From positions 310,001 through 374,000 of the forward strand of contig JAJDDN010000002.1 in the NCBI GenBank assembly GCA_029260295.1: a stretch of 64,000 bases of DNA, read 5' to 3'. Of the stretch, positions 8,177-16,733 are shown one piece after another. The notes under the pieces were generated by a model, which searched no databases, was not told the DNA's origin, and worked only from the letters and a program-made list of their open reading frames with translations. The DNA is from Phycisphaerales bacterium. GTDB taxonomy: Bacteria > Planctomycetota > Phycisphaerae > Phycisphaerales > UBA1924. The translations under genes were made by a program, and so were the position numbers. Within the stretch, counting starts at the first letter, position 1, and every line of letters begins with the position of its first letter.

Positions 8177-10473
8177 TCTGAGGCCTCCTCTTCTGAAACG
8201 GGCGCATCCTTGTACAGATCAATCCCGAGGCGTTGCAGGTACGCGATGACCGCGATGACCTGCTTGTCCCAGGTTTCGTCCATCGCTGGGCCGCCCTGTT
8301 CTTCGAGTTCCATAGCAATGGTCTGGGCCTGGAACTGTGCGGCTTCGACGGCTGCACCTTCGAGGACCAAGTCACCATATGGAACACCGAGCATCGCGTT
8401 GGCGTCAACACGACCTTGGATCGCTGGGAAGTTGATGTCCTTGCTCAGCAGCCATGGGTAGCGGGGCATGATCGAGCCCGGCGAGGTGTCCGCTGGGTTC
8501 TTGAAGTGCTCGTAATGCCAGAGGTGACTCTTGCGGCCGCCCTCTCGCGCAAGGTCCGGACCGATGCGGCGCGAGCCCCACTGGAACGGACGGTCATAGA
8601 TAAACTCGCCCGGCTTGGAGTAATCGCCGTAGCGTTTGGTCTCCCAGTAGAACGGACGGATCATCTGCGAGTGACAGTTGTAACAGCCTTCTGCGATGTA
8701 AATATCCCGGCCGGCGAGTTCCAGTGGTGTATACGGCTGGACCGACGAGATGGTCGGAACATTGGATGAGATCATGAACATCGGGAGGATCTCTACGAGA
8801 CTACCGACAGAAACCGCGACCAATACATAGATGGTGAAACGCACAGGTTTGCGTTCCCAGTTGCGGTGCCAGTTGCCTTGGAGGAACTTATCGCCCTTGT
8901 GCCCAAACCCGGCATTGGCTGTCAGGCGGGATTTGGCTGGTGGATCGCCGTCGTAGTTGGCGGCAAGCGGGGCCGCGTAGTGGACGGTTTCTTCGTACTT
9001 GTCTGGACGACCTCTCCATGTCATGTAGAAGTTGTACAGAGCGAGAATCGCACCGGTGAGATACATGAGGCCACCGATGACGCGGATCCAGTACATCGGA
9101 ATCAGAACGGTGACTGTTTCGATGAAGTCTGGGTAGGCGAGGCGGCCGGTCTCGTCCCACGCACGCCACATCAGCCCTTGGGTGATGCCTGCGGTGTAGA
9201 TCGAGAGGATGTAGAGGACCATACCGATGGTGCCGATCCAGAAGTGCATGGTGGCAAGTTTGGTGGACCAGAGCTTATTCTGGAAGAGGCGAGGCATGAG
9301 CCAGTAGAGCATGCCGAAGGTCATGAAGCCGTTCCACCCCAGCACGCCCGAGTGGACATGGGCGATGGTCCAGTCGGTGTAGTGACTGAGTGAGTTGACG
9401 ACCTTGATTGAGAGCAATGGACCTTCAAAGGTGGACATGCCGTAGAAGGTCACGCCGACGACGAAGAACTTGAGGACGGGGTCACGCGCCACGCGATCCC
9501 ATGCGCCTCTGAGAGTGAGGAGCCCGTTGATCATGCCACCCCATGAAGGCATCCAGAGCATGACCGAGAAGACCATGCCGACGGTTGTTGCCCATTCTGG
9601 GAGTGCGGTGTAGTGAAGGTGGTGAGGGCCGGCCCAGATGTAGAGGAATACGAGCGACCAGAAGTGGATGATGGAGAGTTTGTAGGAGAATACAGGGCGT
9701 TCCGCTGCTTTGGGCATGAAGTAGTACATCATCCCGAGGAACGGAGTGGTCAGGAAGAATGCCACGGCGTTGTGCCCGTACCACCACTGCATGAGGGCGT
9801 CCTGTACACCCGCGTAGACCGGGTAGGACTTCATGAGGAAGGTTGGGCCCGCGAACTCACCGGTCTTGATGAGGTGGACTAGGCCGGCTGGTACCCAGAT
9901 GTTGTTGAACACATGGAGCACGGTGACGGTGACGATGGTGGCGATGTAGAACCAAAGGGCGACATACAGGTGACGCTCGCGGCGTTTGATGAGTGTGCCT
10001 AGGAAGTTGCCACCGAAGAAGACGAGCCAGACGACGGCGATTGCCAGGTCGATCGGCCATTCGAGTTCGGCGTATTCCTTGCCTTGGGTGATCCCGAGGG
10101 GAAGGGTGATCGCTGCGGAGAGAATAATGAGCTGCCAGCCCCAGAAGTGGAGACGGGAGAGCAGGTCAGAGAACATGCGTGCTTTGCAGAGCCTCTGGGT
10201 GGAGTAATAGATACCGGCGAAGACCGCATTGCCCGCAAACGCGAAGATCGCGGCGTTGGTGTGCAGCGGACGCAAGCGGCCAAAGCTCAGGAACTCGATG
10301 CCTAAGCCGGCAGCGGGGAACGCGAGCTGGAGGGCGATGATCACACCAACAAGAAGAGCGACAACGCCCCAGATGATGGTTGCCCATGAAAACATTCGAA
10401 CGATACTGTCGTCGTAGACAAAGGACTCGAGTCCTTCGCGCGACGCTTCGGTTTGAACCGCGTGCTCTGACAC
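8173..10473 (-). CDS. ccoNO: cbb3 cytochrome c oxidase, fused subunits I and II (CcoN-CcoO)
   Basis: Catalytic core of the high-affinity terminal oxidase, fused into one chain of 766 residues. I use the GTG at 10473 because GGAG stands 7 bp before it; the ORF-track ATG at 10497 has no such site. The CcoN part shows the low-spin haem ligand region RPLHTNAAIFAFAGN, the CuB/haem motifs WWYGHNAVAFF and PHHLHY, the FYGMSTFEGP helix bearing the cross-linked Tyr, and LSHYTDWTIAHVHSG. The CcoO part follows a linker and carries haem c motif CYNCH at about residue 597 and axial Met in SIMPRYPWL. First gene of the operon. Confidence 0.96.
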   Translation of the reverse strand: MSEHAVQTEASREGLESFVYDDSIVRMFSWATIIWGVVALLVGVIIALQLAFPAAGLGIEFLSFGRLRPLHTNAAIFAFAGNAVFAGIYYSTQRLCKARMFSDLLSRLHFWGWQLIILSAAITLPLGITQGKEYAELEWPIDLAIAVVWLVFFGGNFLGTLIKRRERHLYVALWFYIATIVTVTVLHVFNNIWVPAGLVHLIKTGEFAGPTFLMKSYPVYAGVQDALMQWWYGHNAVAFFLTTPFLGMMYYFMPKAAERPVFSYKLSIIHFWSLVFLYIWAGPHHLHYTALPEWATTVGMVFSVMLWMPSWGGMINGLLTLRGAWDRVARDPVLKFFVVGVTFYGMSTFEGPLLSIKVVNSLSHYTDWTIAHVHSGVLGWNGFMTFGMLYWLMPRLFQNKLWSTKLATMHFWIGTIGMVLYILSIYTAGITQGLMWRAWDETGRLAYPDFIETVTVLIPMYWIRVIGGLMYLTGAILALYNFYMTWRGRPDKYEETVHYAAPLAANYDGDPPAKSRLTANAGFGHKGDKFLQGNWHRNWERKPVRFTIYVLVAVSVGSLVEILPMFMISSNVPTISSVQPYTPLELAGRDIYIAEGCYNCHSQMIRPFYWETKRYGDYSKPGEFIYDRPFQWGSRRIGPDLAREGGRKSHLWHYEHFKNPADTSPGSIMPRYPWLLSKDINFPAIQGRVDANAMLGVPYGDLVLEGAAVEAAQFQAQTIAMELEEQGGPAMDETWDKQVIAVIAYLQRLGIDLYKDAPVSEEEASE

Positions 10474-10863
10474 TGTGATTCTCCAGATTTTTTCCACTGT
10501 GCGAATAGACGGGCACCGTGCCCGGTGTGCTCACCAGTGTAAATGGCCTCGACCGATGCATGGGGATTCAGGCCTTAAAAAGGACAAGAAACAGACCACG
10601 AACCGGATATTGAAAAGTATCGTAGAACAGTATTTTTTCCATTACCACAAATTGAAGTTAAATTCGATATGAATATCCTGTTTGGACTCGAAGTCTTGTT
10701 TTTGGGCTCTGTCGATGATTCTCGGAGCCTCAAGACCGGTTATCCGAGCCCCCTTATTCACACGGGGTTGATTCGGACTCATACTGCTCAGAACGCCCTT
10801 CGGATGGTCGATTTGGGCCAGATGAACCACCTTTGTCCACCCACCACTCCTCATGCAGATCCG
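10474..10863. other. Divergent intergenic region, cco operon promoter side
   Basis: About 390 bp between ccoNO (leftward) and a membrane-protein gene (rightward). The stretch 10570-10690 is markedly A/T-rich compared with its surroundings, which is where the cco promoter would be expected. I see no convincing -35/-10 pair and no good FNR-type palindrome. The ORF track extends the rightward gene back to 10669, but that extension does not resemble a protein family I know. Confidence 0.4.
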
Positions 10864-11487
10864 ATGGGCTGCTCTCCGCTCAATGATGCCCATTTGAGCA
10901 TGCTTGGATCGAGCGTACTCAATGCCAAACCGGTCCGCAAGGCGGCTGGGTATGCGCGGATCTCGGGATGGATGACACTGATGGCGGGGGTAGTGAGTGT
11001 GCTATTTTCTTTGACTTCGATGCCAGGATTGATCCTGGGGGTTGCTCTGGCGGCGATCGGGATGCGCGAACTGGGATTGGCTAGACGGCTCGACGCGCTC
11101 GACGACCGGGCACCGGCGGGGCTGGCGATCAATCAGCTGTTCCTTGGGGGGGCATTGATCGCCTATGCGGTGTTCAAGGCGGCGACCTATGACAGTGCTG
11201 ATTCGATCTTGGCTGGGTCGCTGGGTTCTGATCCGACCATCGCGTCGATGCCTGAGATGGCGGGGACGATTCAGGAACTGGGCCAGCTGGAGTACCTGCT
11301 GACGCTCGGGGTTTCGGGCGTACTGATCGTTGTGGCGTTTGTGATGCAGGGGGGCACTGCATTGTACTACTGGAACAAACGCAAGCGCGTGCGGACACTC
11401 CAGCAGCACACACCGGGGTGGGTGCTGGAGGTTCATCAGGTGATGAGCGATCCAAAGGCAATGGACGCGCCGCGCCGGGCGGCGTGA
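10864..11487 (+). CDS. Hypothetical integral membrane protein
   Basis: Not recognised. From the ATG at 10864 the product has 207 residues; the ORF frame is open from 10669 but the first 65 residues look non-coding. A polar N-terminus is followed by about four hydrophobic segments (SGWMTLMAGVVSVLFSL, LILGVALAAIGM, LAINQLFLGGALIAYAVF, LLTLGVSGVLIVVAFVMQGGTALYYW). A basic KRKRVRTLQQHTPGW motif then starts a cytosolic tail. It is transcribed away from the cco operon and converges with the TSNG lipoprotein gene. The start codon is uncertain. Confidence 0.6.
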   Translation: MGCSPLNDAHLSMLGSSVLNAKPVRKAAGYARISGWMTLMAGVVSVLFSLTSMPGLILGVALAAIGMRELGLARRLDALDDRAPAGLAINQLFLGGALIAYAVFKAATYDSADSILAGSLGSDPTIASMPEMAGTIQELGQLEYLLTLGVSGVLIVVAFVMQGGTALYYWNKRKRVRTLQQHTPGWVLEVHQVMSDPKAMDAPRRAA

Positions 11488-11507
11488 CTTGAACTGCTTC
11501 GTTGAAC

Positions 11508-12374
11508 TTATTCGTTGTCGGTGCGGCCGTGGATGCGGACGGAGCCGTTGGAGGTTCTGACCGCGGAGATGGTGTCACTCTCACCGAGTTGGAGTTCAAG
11601 TGTGTGCTTGGACGACTCGACCAGGTTTGCATTGACGAGCCCATCTGTTTTTATGCGGCCGTTTGTGGTGCCGACCCTTAAAATACCCTCGAATCCGTGT
11701 CCCAGATCGAGTTCGATGCGGCCGTTGGTTGTTCGCACGCGGATGGGTCCTGTGGAGCCGTCGCGAGTGGAGACATAGACATTCCCGTTGGAAGTGTCGC
11801 CTTCGACAAGGCCTTCGGCGTTTGAGATGAGGATCCGCCCGTTGCTGGTATCGAAGGCGATGTCGCCGATGGAGTCGTCAACTCTGATGGTGCCGTTGGA
11901 GGTATCGATATTCATCGGGCCTTCGTGCTGGTCGATGTGGACCGAGCCGTTGGATGTATCGACGATGAGATCGCCCGTAAGGTGCATGAGCGTGACATTG
12001 CCATTGGATGTTCTGGCGGTGATGCCCTGGGCGCCGGGGATGTAGATTTCAACATTGGCGCCTTCGCCGTTGCGTCGCTCGCCTCCGGGCCAGTCGATCC
12101 AGACCCGGAGCGAGTCATCGCCTTGCCGGTCGGCATGGACGGTGGCGAAGCTGAGTCTTTCTGCGTCTCGGCCGAAGAGTTCGACTTCGATGGCGACATC
12201 TTGGCGGTCTTCTTGGAGGGCACGGATAGAGCCGTTGGCGGTGACGATATCGAGTGCTGATTGTGGGACATGCTGGACCTTCATGATCCGCTGCTCATAC
12301 ACGCGGGGAGCGAGGGTATCGCAACCGGCCAGGACGGTTGGGATCAGTATTGCGAGGGCGGTGAGGTTTTTCAT
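11508..12374 (-). CDS. Lipoprotein with repeated TSNG motifs (DUF4097-like beta repeat protein)
   Basis: Exported, probably outer-membrane or periplasmic lipoprotein of 288 residues. The signal peptide MKNLTALAILIPTVLAGC has a clear lipobox (LAGC); I start at that Met (12374) rather than three codons earlier. The rest is a ladder of about nine copies of a 15-25-residue unit with T[ASTN]NG followed by a short beta strand (TANGSI, TSNGNV, TSNGSV, TSNGTI, TSNGRI, TSNGNV, TTNGRI, TTNGRI, TSNGSV). This is the pattern of DUF4097/DUF4098-type right-handed beta solenoids. Function unknown. It lies downstream of greA on the same strand, 161 bp away. Confidence 0.75.
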   Translation of the reverse strand: MKNLTALAILIPTVLAGCDTLAPRVYEQRIMKVQHVPQSALDIVTANGSIRALQEDRQDVAIEVELFGRDAERLSFATVHADRQGDDSLRVWIDWPGGERRNGEGANVEIYIPGAQGITARTSNGNVTLMHLTGDLIVDTSNGSVHIDQHEGPMNIDTSNGTIRVDDSIGDIAFDTSNGRILISNAEGLVEGDTSNGNVYVSTRDGSTGPIRVRTTNGRIELDLGHGFEGILRVGTTNGRIKTDGLVNANLVESSKHTLELQLGESDTISAVRTSNGSVRIHGRTDNE

Positions 12375-12495
12375 TGGGGACATGTCCGGCTCCTGCGAGG
12401 GTTGATCAACGATAGCGTACCGTATCTTTTGATACCGGCTGACACTTGGTGGGATTCAATGGTTACCAGTTTCTCAGCAATCGAAAAAACAATCA

Positions 12496-12536
12496 CTCCC
12501 TCCACGCGTGATCTTCACTTTGGGGGGGGTGGGGGT
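12496..12536 (-). repeat. C-rich dispersed repeat, copy A (downstream of greA)
   Basis: Read on the minus strand, this directly follows the greA stop: five C, A, eight C, then AAAGTGAAGATCACGCGTGG and a G/A-rich end. It matches copy B at 20667-20708 over about 40 bp with a few differences and in the same orientation to the upstream gene. Confidence 0.65.
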
Positions 12537-13006
12537 TAGATGATTTCGAGGATTTTGAAGCGTTTGACGCCTCTGGGGGCGTTGACGCGGACGGTTTCGC
12601 CGACACGGGCCTTCATGAGGGCTTCGCCCATGGGTGAAGTCGCGGTCACCTCGACGACATCGCTGTCGGCGTTGCCTGAGGCTTCGCCAACAAGCCGGTA
12701 GAGTTCGAACTCGTCCTCGTCCTCGTCTTCTTCGATGAGTTTGACCGTTGAGCCGATGAACACCACGCCCTCGGCGAGGTTGGACTCATCGACCACATGT
12801 GCGGAGCTCAGGCGTTCATCGAGGCGTTTGATCTCGGCTTCTTCCATCCCCTGCTGCTCGCGGGCGGCGTGGTATTCGGCGTTCTCTTTGAGATCCCCAA
12901 GCGCGCGGGCCTCGGCGATGCGTTCGGTAATGACAGACCGGTTACCGACAAGAAAATCGTAGCGTGTCTTGATTATTTCGCGTTCATCTGAGGTGATGAC
13001 ATCCAT
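12536..13006 (-). CDS. greA: GreA/GreB-family transcription elongation factor
   Basis: Binds the RNA polymerase secondary channel and stimulates cleavage of backtracked RNA. The N-terminal coiled coil contains the conserved ARALGDLKENAEYHAAREQQG, with the acidic tip residues present. The C-terminal FKBP-like domain ends with SPMGEALMKARVGETVRVNAPRGVKRFKILEI. The 156 residues match GreA length. An unusual acidic patch EEDEDEDEFELYRLVG lies between the domains. The start ATG is preceded by GGAG. GreA versus GreB is not fully resolved, but the KENAEYH motif fits GreA. Confidence 0.92.
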   Translation of the reverse strand: MDVITSDEREIIKTRYDFLVGNRSVITERIAEARALGDLKENAEYHAAREQQGMEEAEIKRLDERLSSAHVVDESNLAEGVVFIGSTVKLIEEDEDEDEFELYRLVGEASGNADSDVVEVTATSPMGEALMKARVGETVRVNAPRGVKRFKILEII

Positions 13007-13094
13007 GTGTAGCTCCGTCTGTTGTTGCCCGTATACATCATACTACTTAAGACAACACCGCCTTCTTTTGGCGCTGCACTGCGCAGGCGGTAGT

Positions 13095-13949
13095 TTAGGG
13101 CTTGATCCGCCTTCGTGCCACCCATCTGGCGTTCTCAAGAGCCCTTCCGAAGATCAATAAAGCCAATCCGACACAGGCGACGGCGGCGATGATGCGAAAA
13201 TGGGCGTTGTAGACGATTGCGGGCTGACCAAGAACACTGCGGTCGGCGGTGATTTCGAGGATGCCTGTGATGGGCGAGAGCATCCAGCCAAGATTGGCGT
13301 GGGCGGCTCCGATTGGGGCACCTTTGAGGGTGAGGAGTTCGACCATAGGCATACCCAGTACCATGACCAGTGCTGCAAGCATGACCAGGACACGGGTGCG
13401 GGCGTGATTGACCGAGCTGGCGATGAGAACCGAACCGATCGATACGATCCCGGCCAGAACCAGGCCCCATGCAGCGATGTGGAGCGACAGGGCAAGGACA
13501 ACCTCTGTGGACCAGCCGCCGAGAACAATCAATCGCTGCGGCCAGATCACCGCTTGTGCCGGGATTAGCATCACGATCAGATCGCGGAGGCTTGCGGCAA
13601 CAATACTTGGTCTTGGGATTGTTTGCGAGAAGCGGACCATCGGCCAGAGGATGCTCATGCCGAAGATGACGACTACGAGCATCTCGCGCGAAGCCGGGCG
13701 GGAAACGGAGGGAGAAATCGAGAACCCGCTTGAGAGACGGGCAAACATTATGGCTGTTGCTGAGAGCAAGAAGATCATCCACAGCAATGCGAAGACTCGC
13801 GGCTCGCCTCTGCGGTGCGACCAATCAATCATGTCGCCGGGCGGTTCGTTACCGAGGAGATCACGCTCACGCAGCTCCGGTTGGGGCGGCGGGAACTGGT
13901 ACGGCCCATCGGAAGGGCTTGGGGCAGGATTGGTGGGTTGATCGCTCAC
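13095..13949 (-). CDS. Hypothetical polytopic membrane protein
   Basis: Not recognised. About 284 residues with a Pro-rich cytosolic N-terminus followed by roughly seven hydrophobic segments, for example FALLWMIFLLSATAIMFA, MLVVVIFGMSILWPMV, LHIAAWGLVLAGIVSIGSVLIA and RVLVMLAALVMVLGMPMV. It ends in a short basic tail (ARRRIKP). Starts available are TTG at 13955 or GTG at 13949; neither has a strong ribosome site. It follows the FtsQ-like gene by under 30 bp on the same strand, so it may belong to the mur operon. The layout recalls ABC-2-type permease domains, but I see no defining motif. Confidence 0.55.
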   Translation of the reverse strand: MSDQPTNPAPSPSDGPYQFPPPQPELRERDLLGNEPPGDMIDWSHRRGEPRVFALLWMIFLLSATAIMFARLSSGFSISPSVSRPASREMLVVVIFGMSILWPMVRFSQTIPRPSIVAASLRDLIVMLIPAQAVIWPQRLIVLGGWSTEVVLALSLHIAAWGLVLAGIVSIGSVLIASSVNHARTRVLVMLAALVMVLGMPMVELLTLKGAPIGAAHANLGWMLSPITGILEITADRSVLGQPAIVYNAHFRIIAAVACVGLALLIFGRALENARWVARRRIKP

Positions 13950-13976
13950 TTGCAAGTTTACGCGTGGGATGGAGGA

Positions 13977-14834
13977 TTAGTTCTCGTGGCGTTGCATGGT
14001 GATGTCTGGGCCTCGGACATCGAGGATCAGGGCGCCGGCATCGATGCGCCCGGTTTTGGATTGGAGCGCGACCAGTCGTTCGAGTTTCACGGACGACGGC
14101 ATTTCTGCGGGTCGTGATCGGCCTGGGCCGCCGCCGAAGACTACGCGAGCGTCGCCGTTGGTCAGGATGTGGAGGATGCCGTGCTCGCGGTTGGTTCCCA
14201 GGTCGATACCTGTGATCTGGGCGAGGAGGTCGTTTTGTTCGAGTTCAGCGAGCAAACGGAGGGCGTCGTGGATCTCGGGCTCGTTCCACTGGTTTCCGGA
14301 GCCAGGGAATGGCAGGGCTGGATTGTGGATGACGAACTGGTTGGACTGGCCTTGGGCGTAGTCGAGTGGGAGCACATTTGCGTCGTAGTCGATGACAAAA
14401 TCTCGGCCATCGTTGCGGACTGCGGCATAAGGGACACGCCACTCGGCGTCGAGAGAAATCGAGCCGTCGTCGTTCCAGCGGGCGGTTGGTTCGCCGTTGA
14501 CCCAGCCGGTGGCGGCGAGCGCTTTGGATGCCTGGTAGAGCGGGTGCCAGCTCAGGGCTTTGCCACCGGTGAGGGATGCCTGGATATTTTTCTCGATGCG
14601 GTCGCGTTCGGCGATGGGCATCCAGATGTGGCCCGACGCGCCATGGCCCCAGTTGATGTGGACTTGTGGGTCTTGGTCGGTGATGAGCGTGGCGGCTCGG
14701 GCGTCGAGTGTTTTGATCCCCATGCCCGCGCTGACAAAGATGCCGGCCCCGCCGAGGACGACGGCGGTGATGAACGCGATCTTCTTGTTGCGCTCGGCGA
14801 TCTCTGGGTTCTTCTTTTTCTTCTTCTTGGCCAT
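13977..14834 (-). CDS. Divergent FtsQ/DivIB-like cell division protein
   Basis: Candidate bitopic divisome protein. I start at MAKKKKKKNPEI (14834), giving 285 residues; the longer ORF overlaps ddl. A highly basic cytosolic tail is followed by one membrane helix (IAFITAVVLGGAGIFVSAGMGI) and then a periplasmic part. That part includes TGWVNGEPTARWNDDGSISLDAEWRVPYAAV, which resembles the FtsQ beta-domain pattern. The call rests mainly on topology and on the position directly after murC-murB-ddl, the canonical dcw order. I cannot identify the POTRA domain with certainty. Confidence 0.6.
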   Translation of the reverse strand: MAKKKKKKNPEIAERNKKIAFITAVVLGGAGIFVSAGMGIKTLDARAATLITDQDPQVHINWGHGASGHIWMPIAERDRIEKNIQASLTGGKALSWHPLYQASKALAATGWVNGEPTARWNDDGSISLDAEWRVPYAAVRNDGRDFVIDYDANVLPLDYAQGQSNQFVIHNPALPFPGSGNQWNEPEIHDALRLLAELEQNDLLAQITGIDLGTNREHGILHILTNGDARVVFGGGPGRSRPAEMPSSVKLERLVALQSKTGRIDAGALILDVRGPDITMQRHEN

Positions 14835-14844
14835 AGGTATCTCT

Positions 14845-15795
14845 CTAGCTGTTGCGGATTGGTTCGTGTTCTCTGAGCGCGGCACTCACAAGTAGTTTGC
14901 AGAGATCTGGCATTGCGAGCCCTGCTGCATCGGCGGCTTTGGGGAGGAGCGAGGTTTGTGTGAATCCGGGCATGGTGTTGGCTTCGAGGAGCCAGGGGGT
15001 TCCGTTTTGATCGAGCATAAAATCGACGCGAGCGAGGTGCACTACGCCGATCGCTTTGCACAGGGACAAAGACCAATCGTTGAGATCGGACACCAAGTCA
15101 TCGGCTAAATCCGGGTTGACTGTGTAGATCGTGTCGTCGCGTTCGTACTTGGCTTGGTAGTCGTAGGTGCCCGACGCGGGGGCGATTTCGACGATCGGAA
15201 GGGCTTTTTGGCCGCCTTGTCCGTCGTCGATGATGCCGACGGTGAGCTCGCGGCCGGTGATCATGGGCTCGATCATGGAAACTGGTTGGTGATCTGATTG
15301 AGCGATCGAGCGGAGGGCATTGAGCCATGAATCGTGGTCAGGACATAAATAGAGACCGCAGCTTGAGCCGTCGGCGACGGGCTTGATGACCAGTGGCGGC
15401 TCGATCGGGAGCACGGCTTGGTCGGGATCAGTGATCGAATCCGGATCGAGCAGTACGGCATCCAATGTCGGAATCCCGAGCTTGGCGGCCCAGAGTTTGG
15501 TCGCCATCTTGTCCATCGCGATGCGGGAGGCTTGGGCTCTGCTCCCGACAAAGGGGCGGTCGGTGGCCTCAAGCCGTTGTTGGAGTTGTCCGCCCTCGCC
15601 GAACTTGCCGTGAAGGACGGGGAAGATGACATCGGCGTACCAAGACGCGATCTCTTCGGTGGTTGGCTCGTCCACTATAAGTAGTTTGGCATCGAGGCCG
15701 GCATTGATGCAGCCTTGGTGGACACCCATGGCACTGGCGACGGAGACTTCGCGTTCAGCGTCAGGGCCTCCGCCTAAGACGAGCACGGAGGTCAT
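14845..15795 (-). CDS. ddl: D-alanine--D-alanine ligase
   Basis: Cytosolic ATP-grasp enzyme making the D-Ala-D-Ala end of the peptidoglycan stem. The 316 residues begin MTSVLVLGGGPDAEREVSVASA, the Ddl N-terminal motif (GGxSxEREVS type). VFPVLHGKFGEGGQLQQRLE is the substrate loop, PLVIKPVADGSSCGLYLC the ATP-grasp strand, and the C-terminal metal site is WLLEANTMPGFTQTSLLPKAA. It overlaps murB by 4 bp (ATGA). The spacing to the FtsQ-like start is 10 bp. Confidence 0.96.
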   Translation of the reverse strand: MTSVLVLGGGPDAEREVSVASAMGVHQGCINAGLDAKLLIVDEPTTEEIASWYADVIFPVLHGKFGEGGQLQQRLEATDRPFVGSRAQASRIAMDKMATKLWAAKLGIPTLDAVLLDPDSITDPDQAVLPIEPPLVIKPVADGSSCGLYLCPDHDSWLNALRSIAQSDHQPVSMIEPMITGRELTVGIIDDGQGGQKALPIVEIAPASGTYDYQAKYERDDTIYTVNPDLADDLVSDLNDWSLSLCKAIGVVHLARVDFMLDQNGTPWLLEANTMPGFTQTSLLPKAADAAGLAMPDLCKLLVSAALREHEPIRNS

Positions 15796-16733
15796 GATGA
15801 TGTCTCCGGGTCCCGTGACCAGATGACGACTTCGTTTTCAAGGGTGACGCCGAAGGCATCTTGAACTTTGGTTCGAACCTGATTCATGAGTGTGACCACA
15901 TCGGATGCTTTGGCGTCTGTGGTGGTGGTGATGAAGTTGGCGTGGAGGTTGGAGACTGTTGCTCCGCCGAAGGTCATGCCTTTGCAGCCCGCGCGATCGA
16001 TGATCATCCCGGCACCGACGCGGTCGCCGGATTTGCCTATGCCTTGTACGGAATCAGTAAGCGTTGGATTTTTGAAGGCGCAGCCGGCGGATTTCTCGTT
16101 CATGGGCTGGGAGGCGGCTTTGTAGGCCATGCAATCGGCGAGTTCGGATTTGAGCTCGGCGATGTCGCCTTTCTGGAGTTGAAAGACTGCCGAGCAGACG
16201 AGGAGATGATTGAGGCCGCTGTGGCGGTAGCCGAACTCGATTTCGCTTGCCTTGAGATTATGCATCCGTCCGGCACGGTCCATCGCATGGATCTCGACGA
16301 TGTGATTGCCGATTGAGCCGAACTTGCCCCCGGCATTCATGATGCACGCGCCGCCGATCGTTGCGGGGAATCCCGCGAGACCTTGAAGACCGCTCAGACC
16401 GGCGTTGACGGTTTGAGAGATCAATCTTGGGAGAGCGACACCGGCTCCGGCGTAGACCAATCCGGACGCATCGTCGATTTCGATGTTCTTAAAGCCACCG
16501 GTTTGCATGGAGACCACGAGGTGATCGACCCCGGCTTCGTGTACTAACAGGTTTGCTCCATCACCAAGAACTTTGAGATCCGGATCCAGCTCGAGACATT
16601 GAGCAAGTTGGGCTTGAGTTTCTGGTCGCGCAAGGCGATCGGCTCGGCCCCCAATGCGGAACCAAGTGGAGATCGGGGCGTTGGTTTCGATCTGCAAAGC
16701 GTCGGTGCTGATGTGTGAACTTTGGGGGGTCAT
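15792..16733 (-). CDS. murB: UDP-N-acetylenolpyruvoylglucosamine reductase MurB
   Basis: FAD-dependent reductase forming UDP-MurNAc. The FAD-binding part shows NAPISTWFRIGGRAD and LGDGANLLVHEAG, then GLAGFPATIGGACIMNAGGKFGSIG. The catalytic proton-donor position reads SAGCAFKNP, with Cys where E. coli has Ser; this is a variant I believe occurs in other MurB proteins. The C-terminus has GMTFGGATVSNLHANFI. At 313 residues it has the shorter, type-II-like length. It is coupled to murC and ddl by ATGA overlaps on both sides. Confidence 0.96.
   Translation of the reverse strand: MTPQSSHISTDALQIETNAPISTWFRIGGRADRLARPETQAQLAQCLELDPDLKVLGDGANLLVHEAGVDHLVVSMQTGGFKNIEIDDASGLVYAGAGVALPRLISQTVNAGLSGLQGLAGFPATIGGACIMNAGGKFGSIGNHIVEIHAMDRAGRMHNLKASEIEFGYRHSGLNHLLVCSAVFQLQKGDIAELKSELADCMAYKAASQPMNEKSAGCAFKNPTLTDSVQGIGKSGDRVGAGMIIDRAGCKGMTFGGATVSNLHANFITTTTDAKASDVVTLMNQVRTKVQDAFGVTLENEVVIWSRDPETSS

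Noticed and set aside
10650-10672. TTGAAGTTAAATTCGA as an FNR box for the cco operon
   Set aside because: The half-sites and spacing deviate from TTGAT-N4-ATCAA, and it is far from a recognisable promoter.
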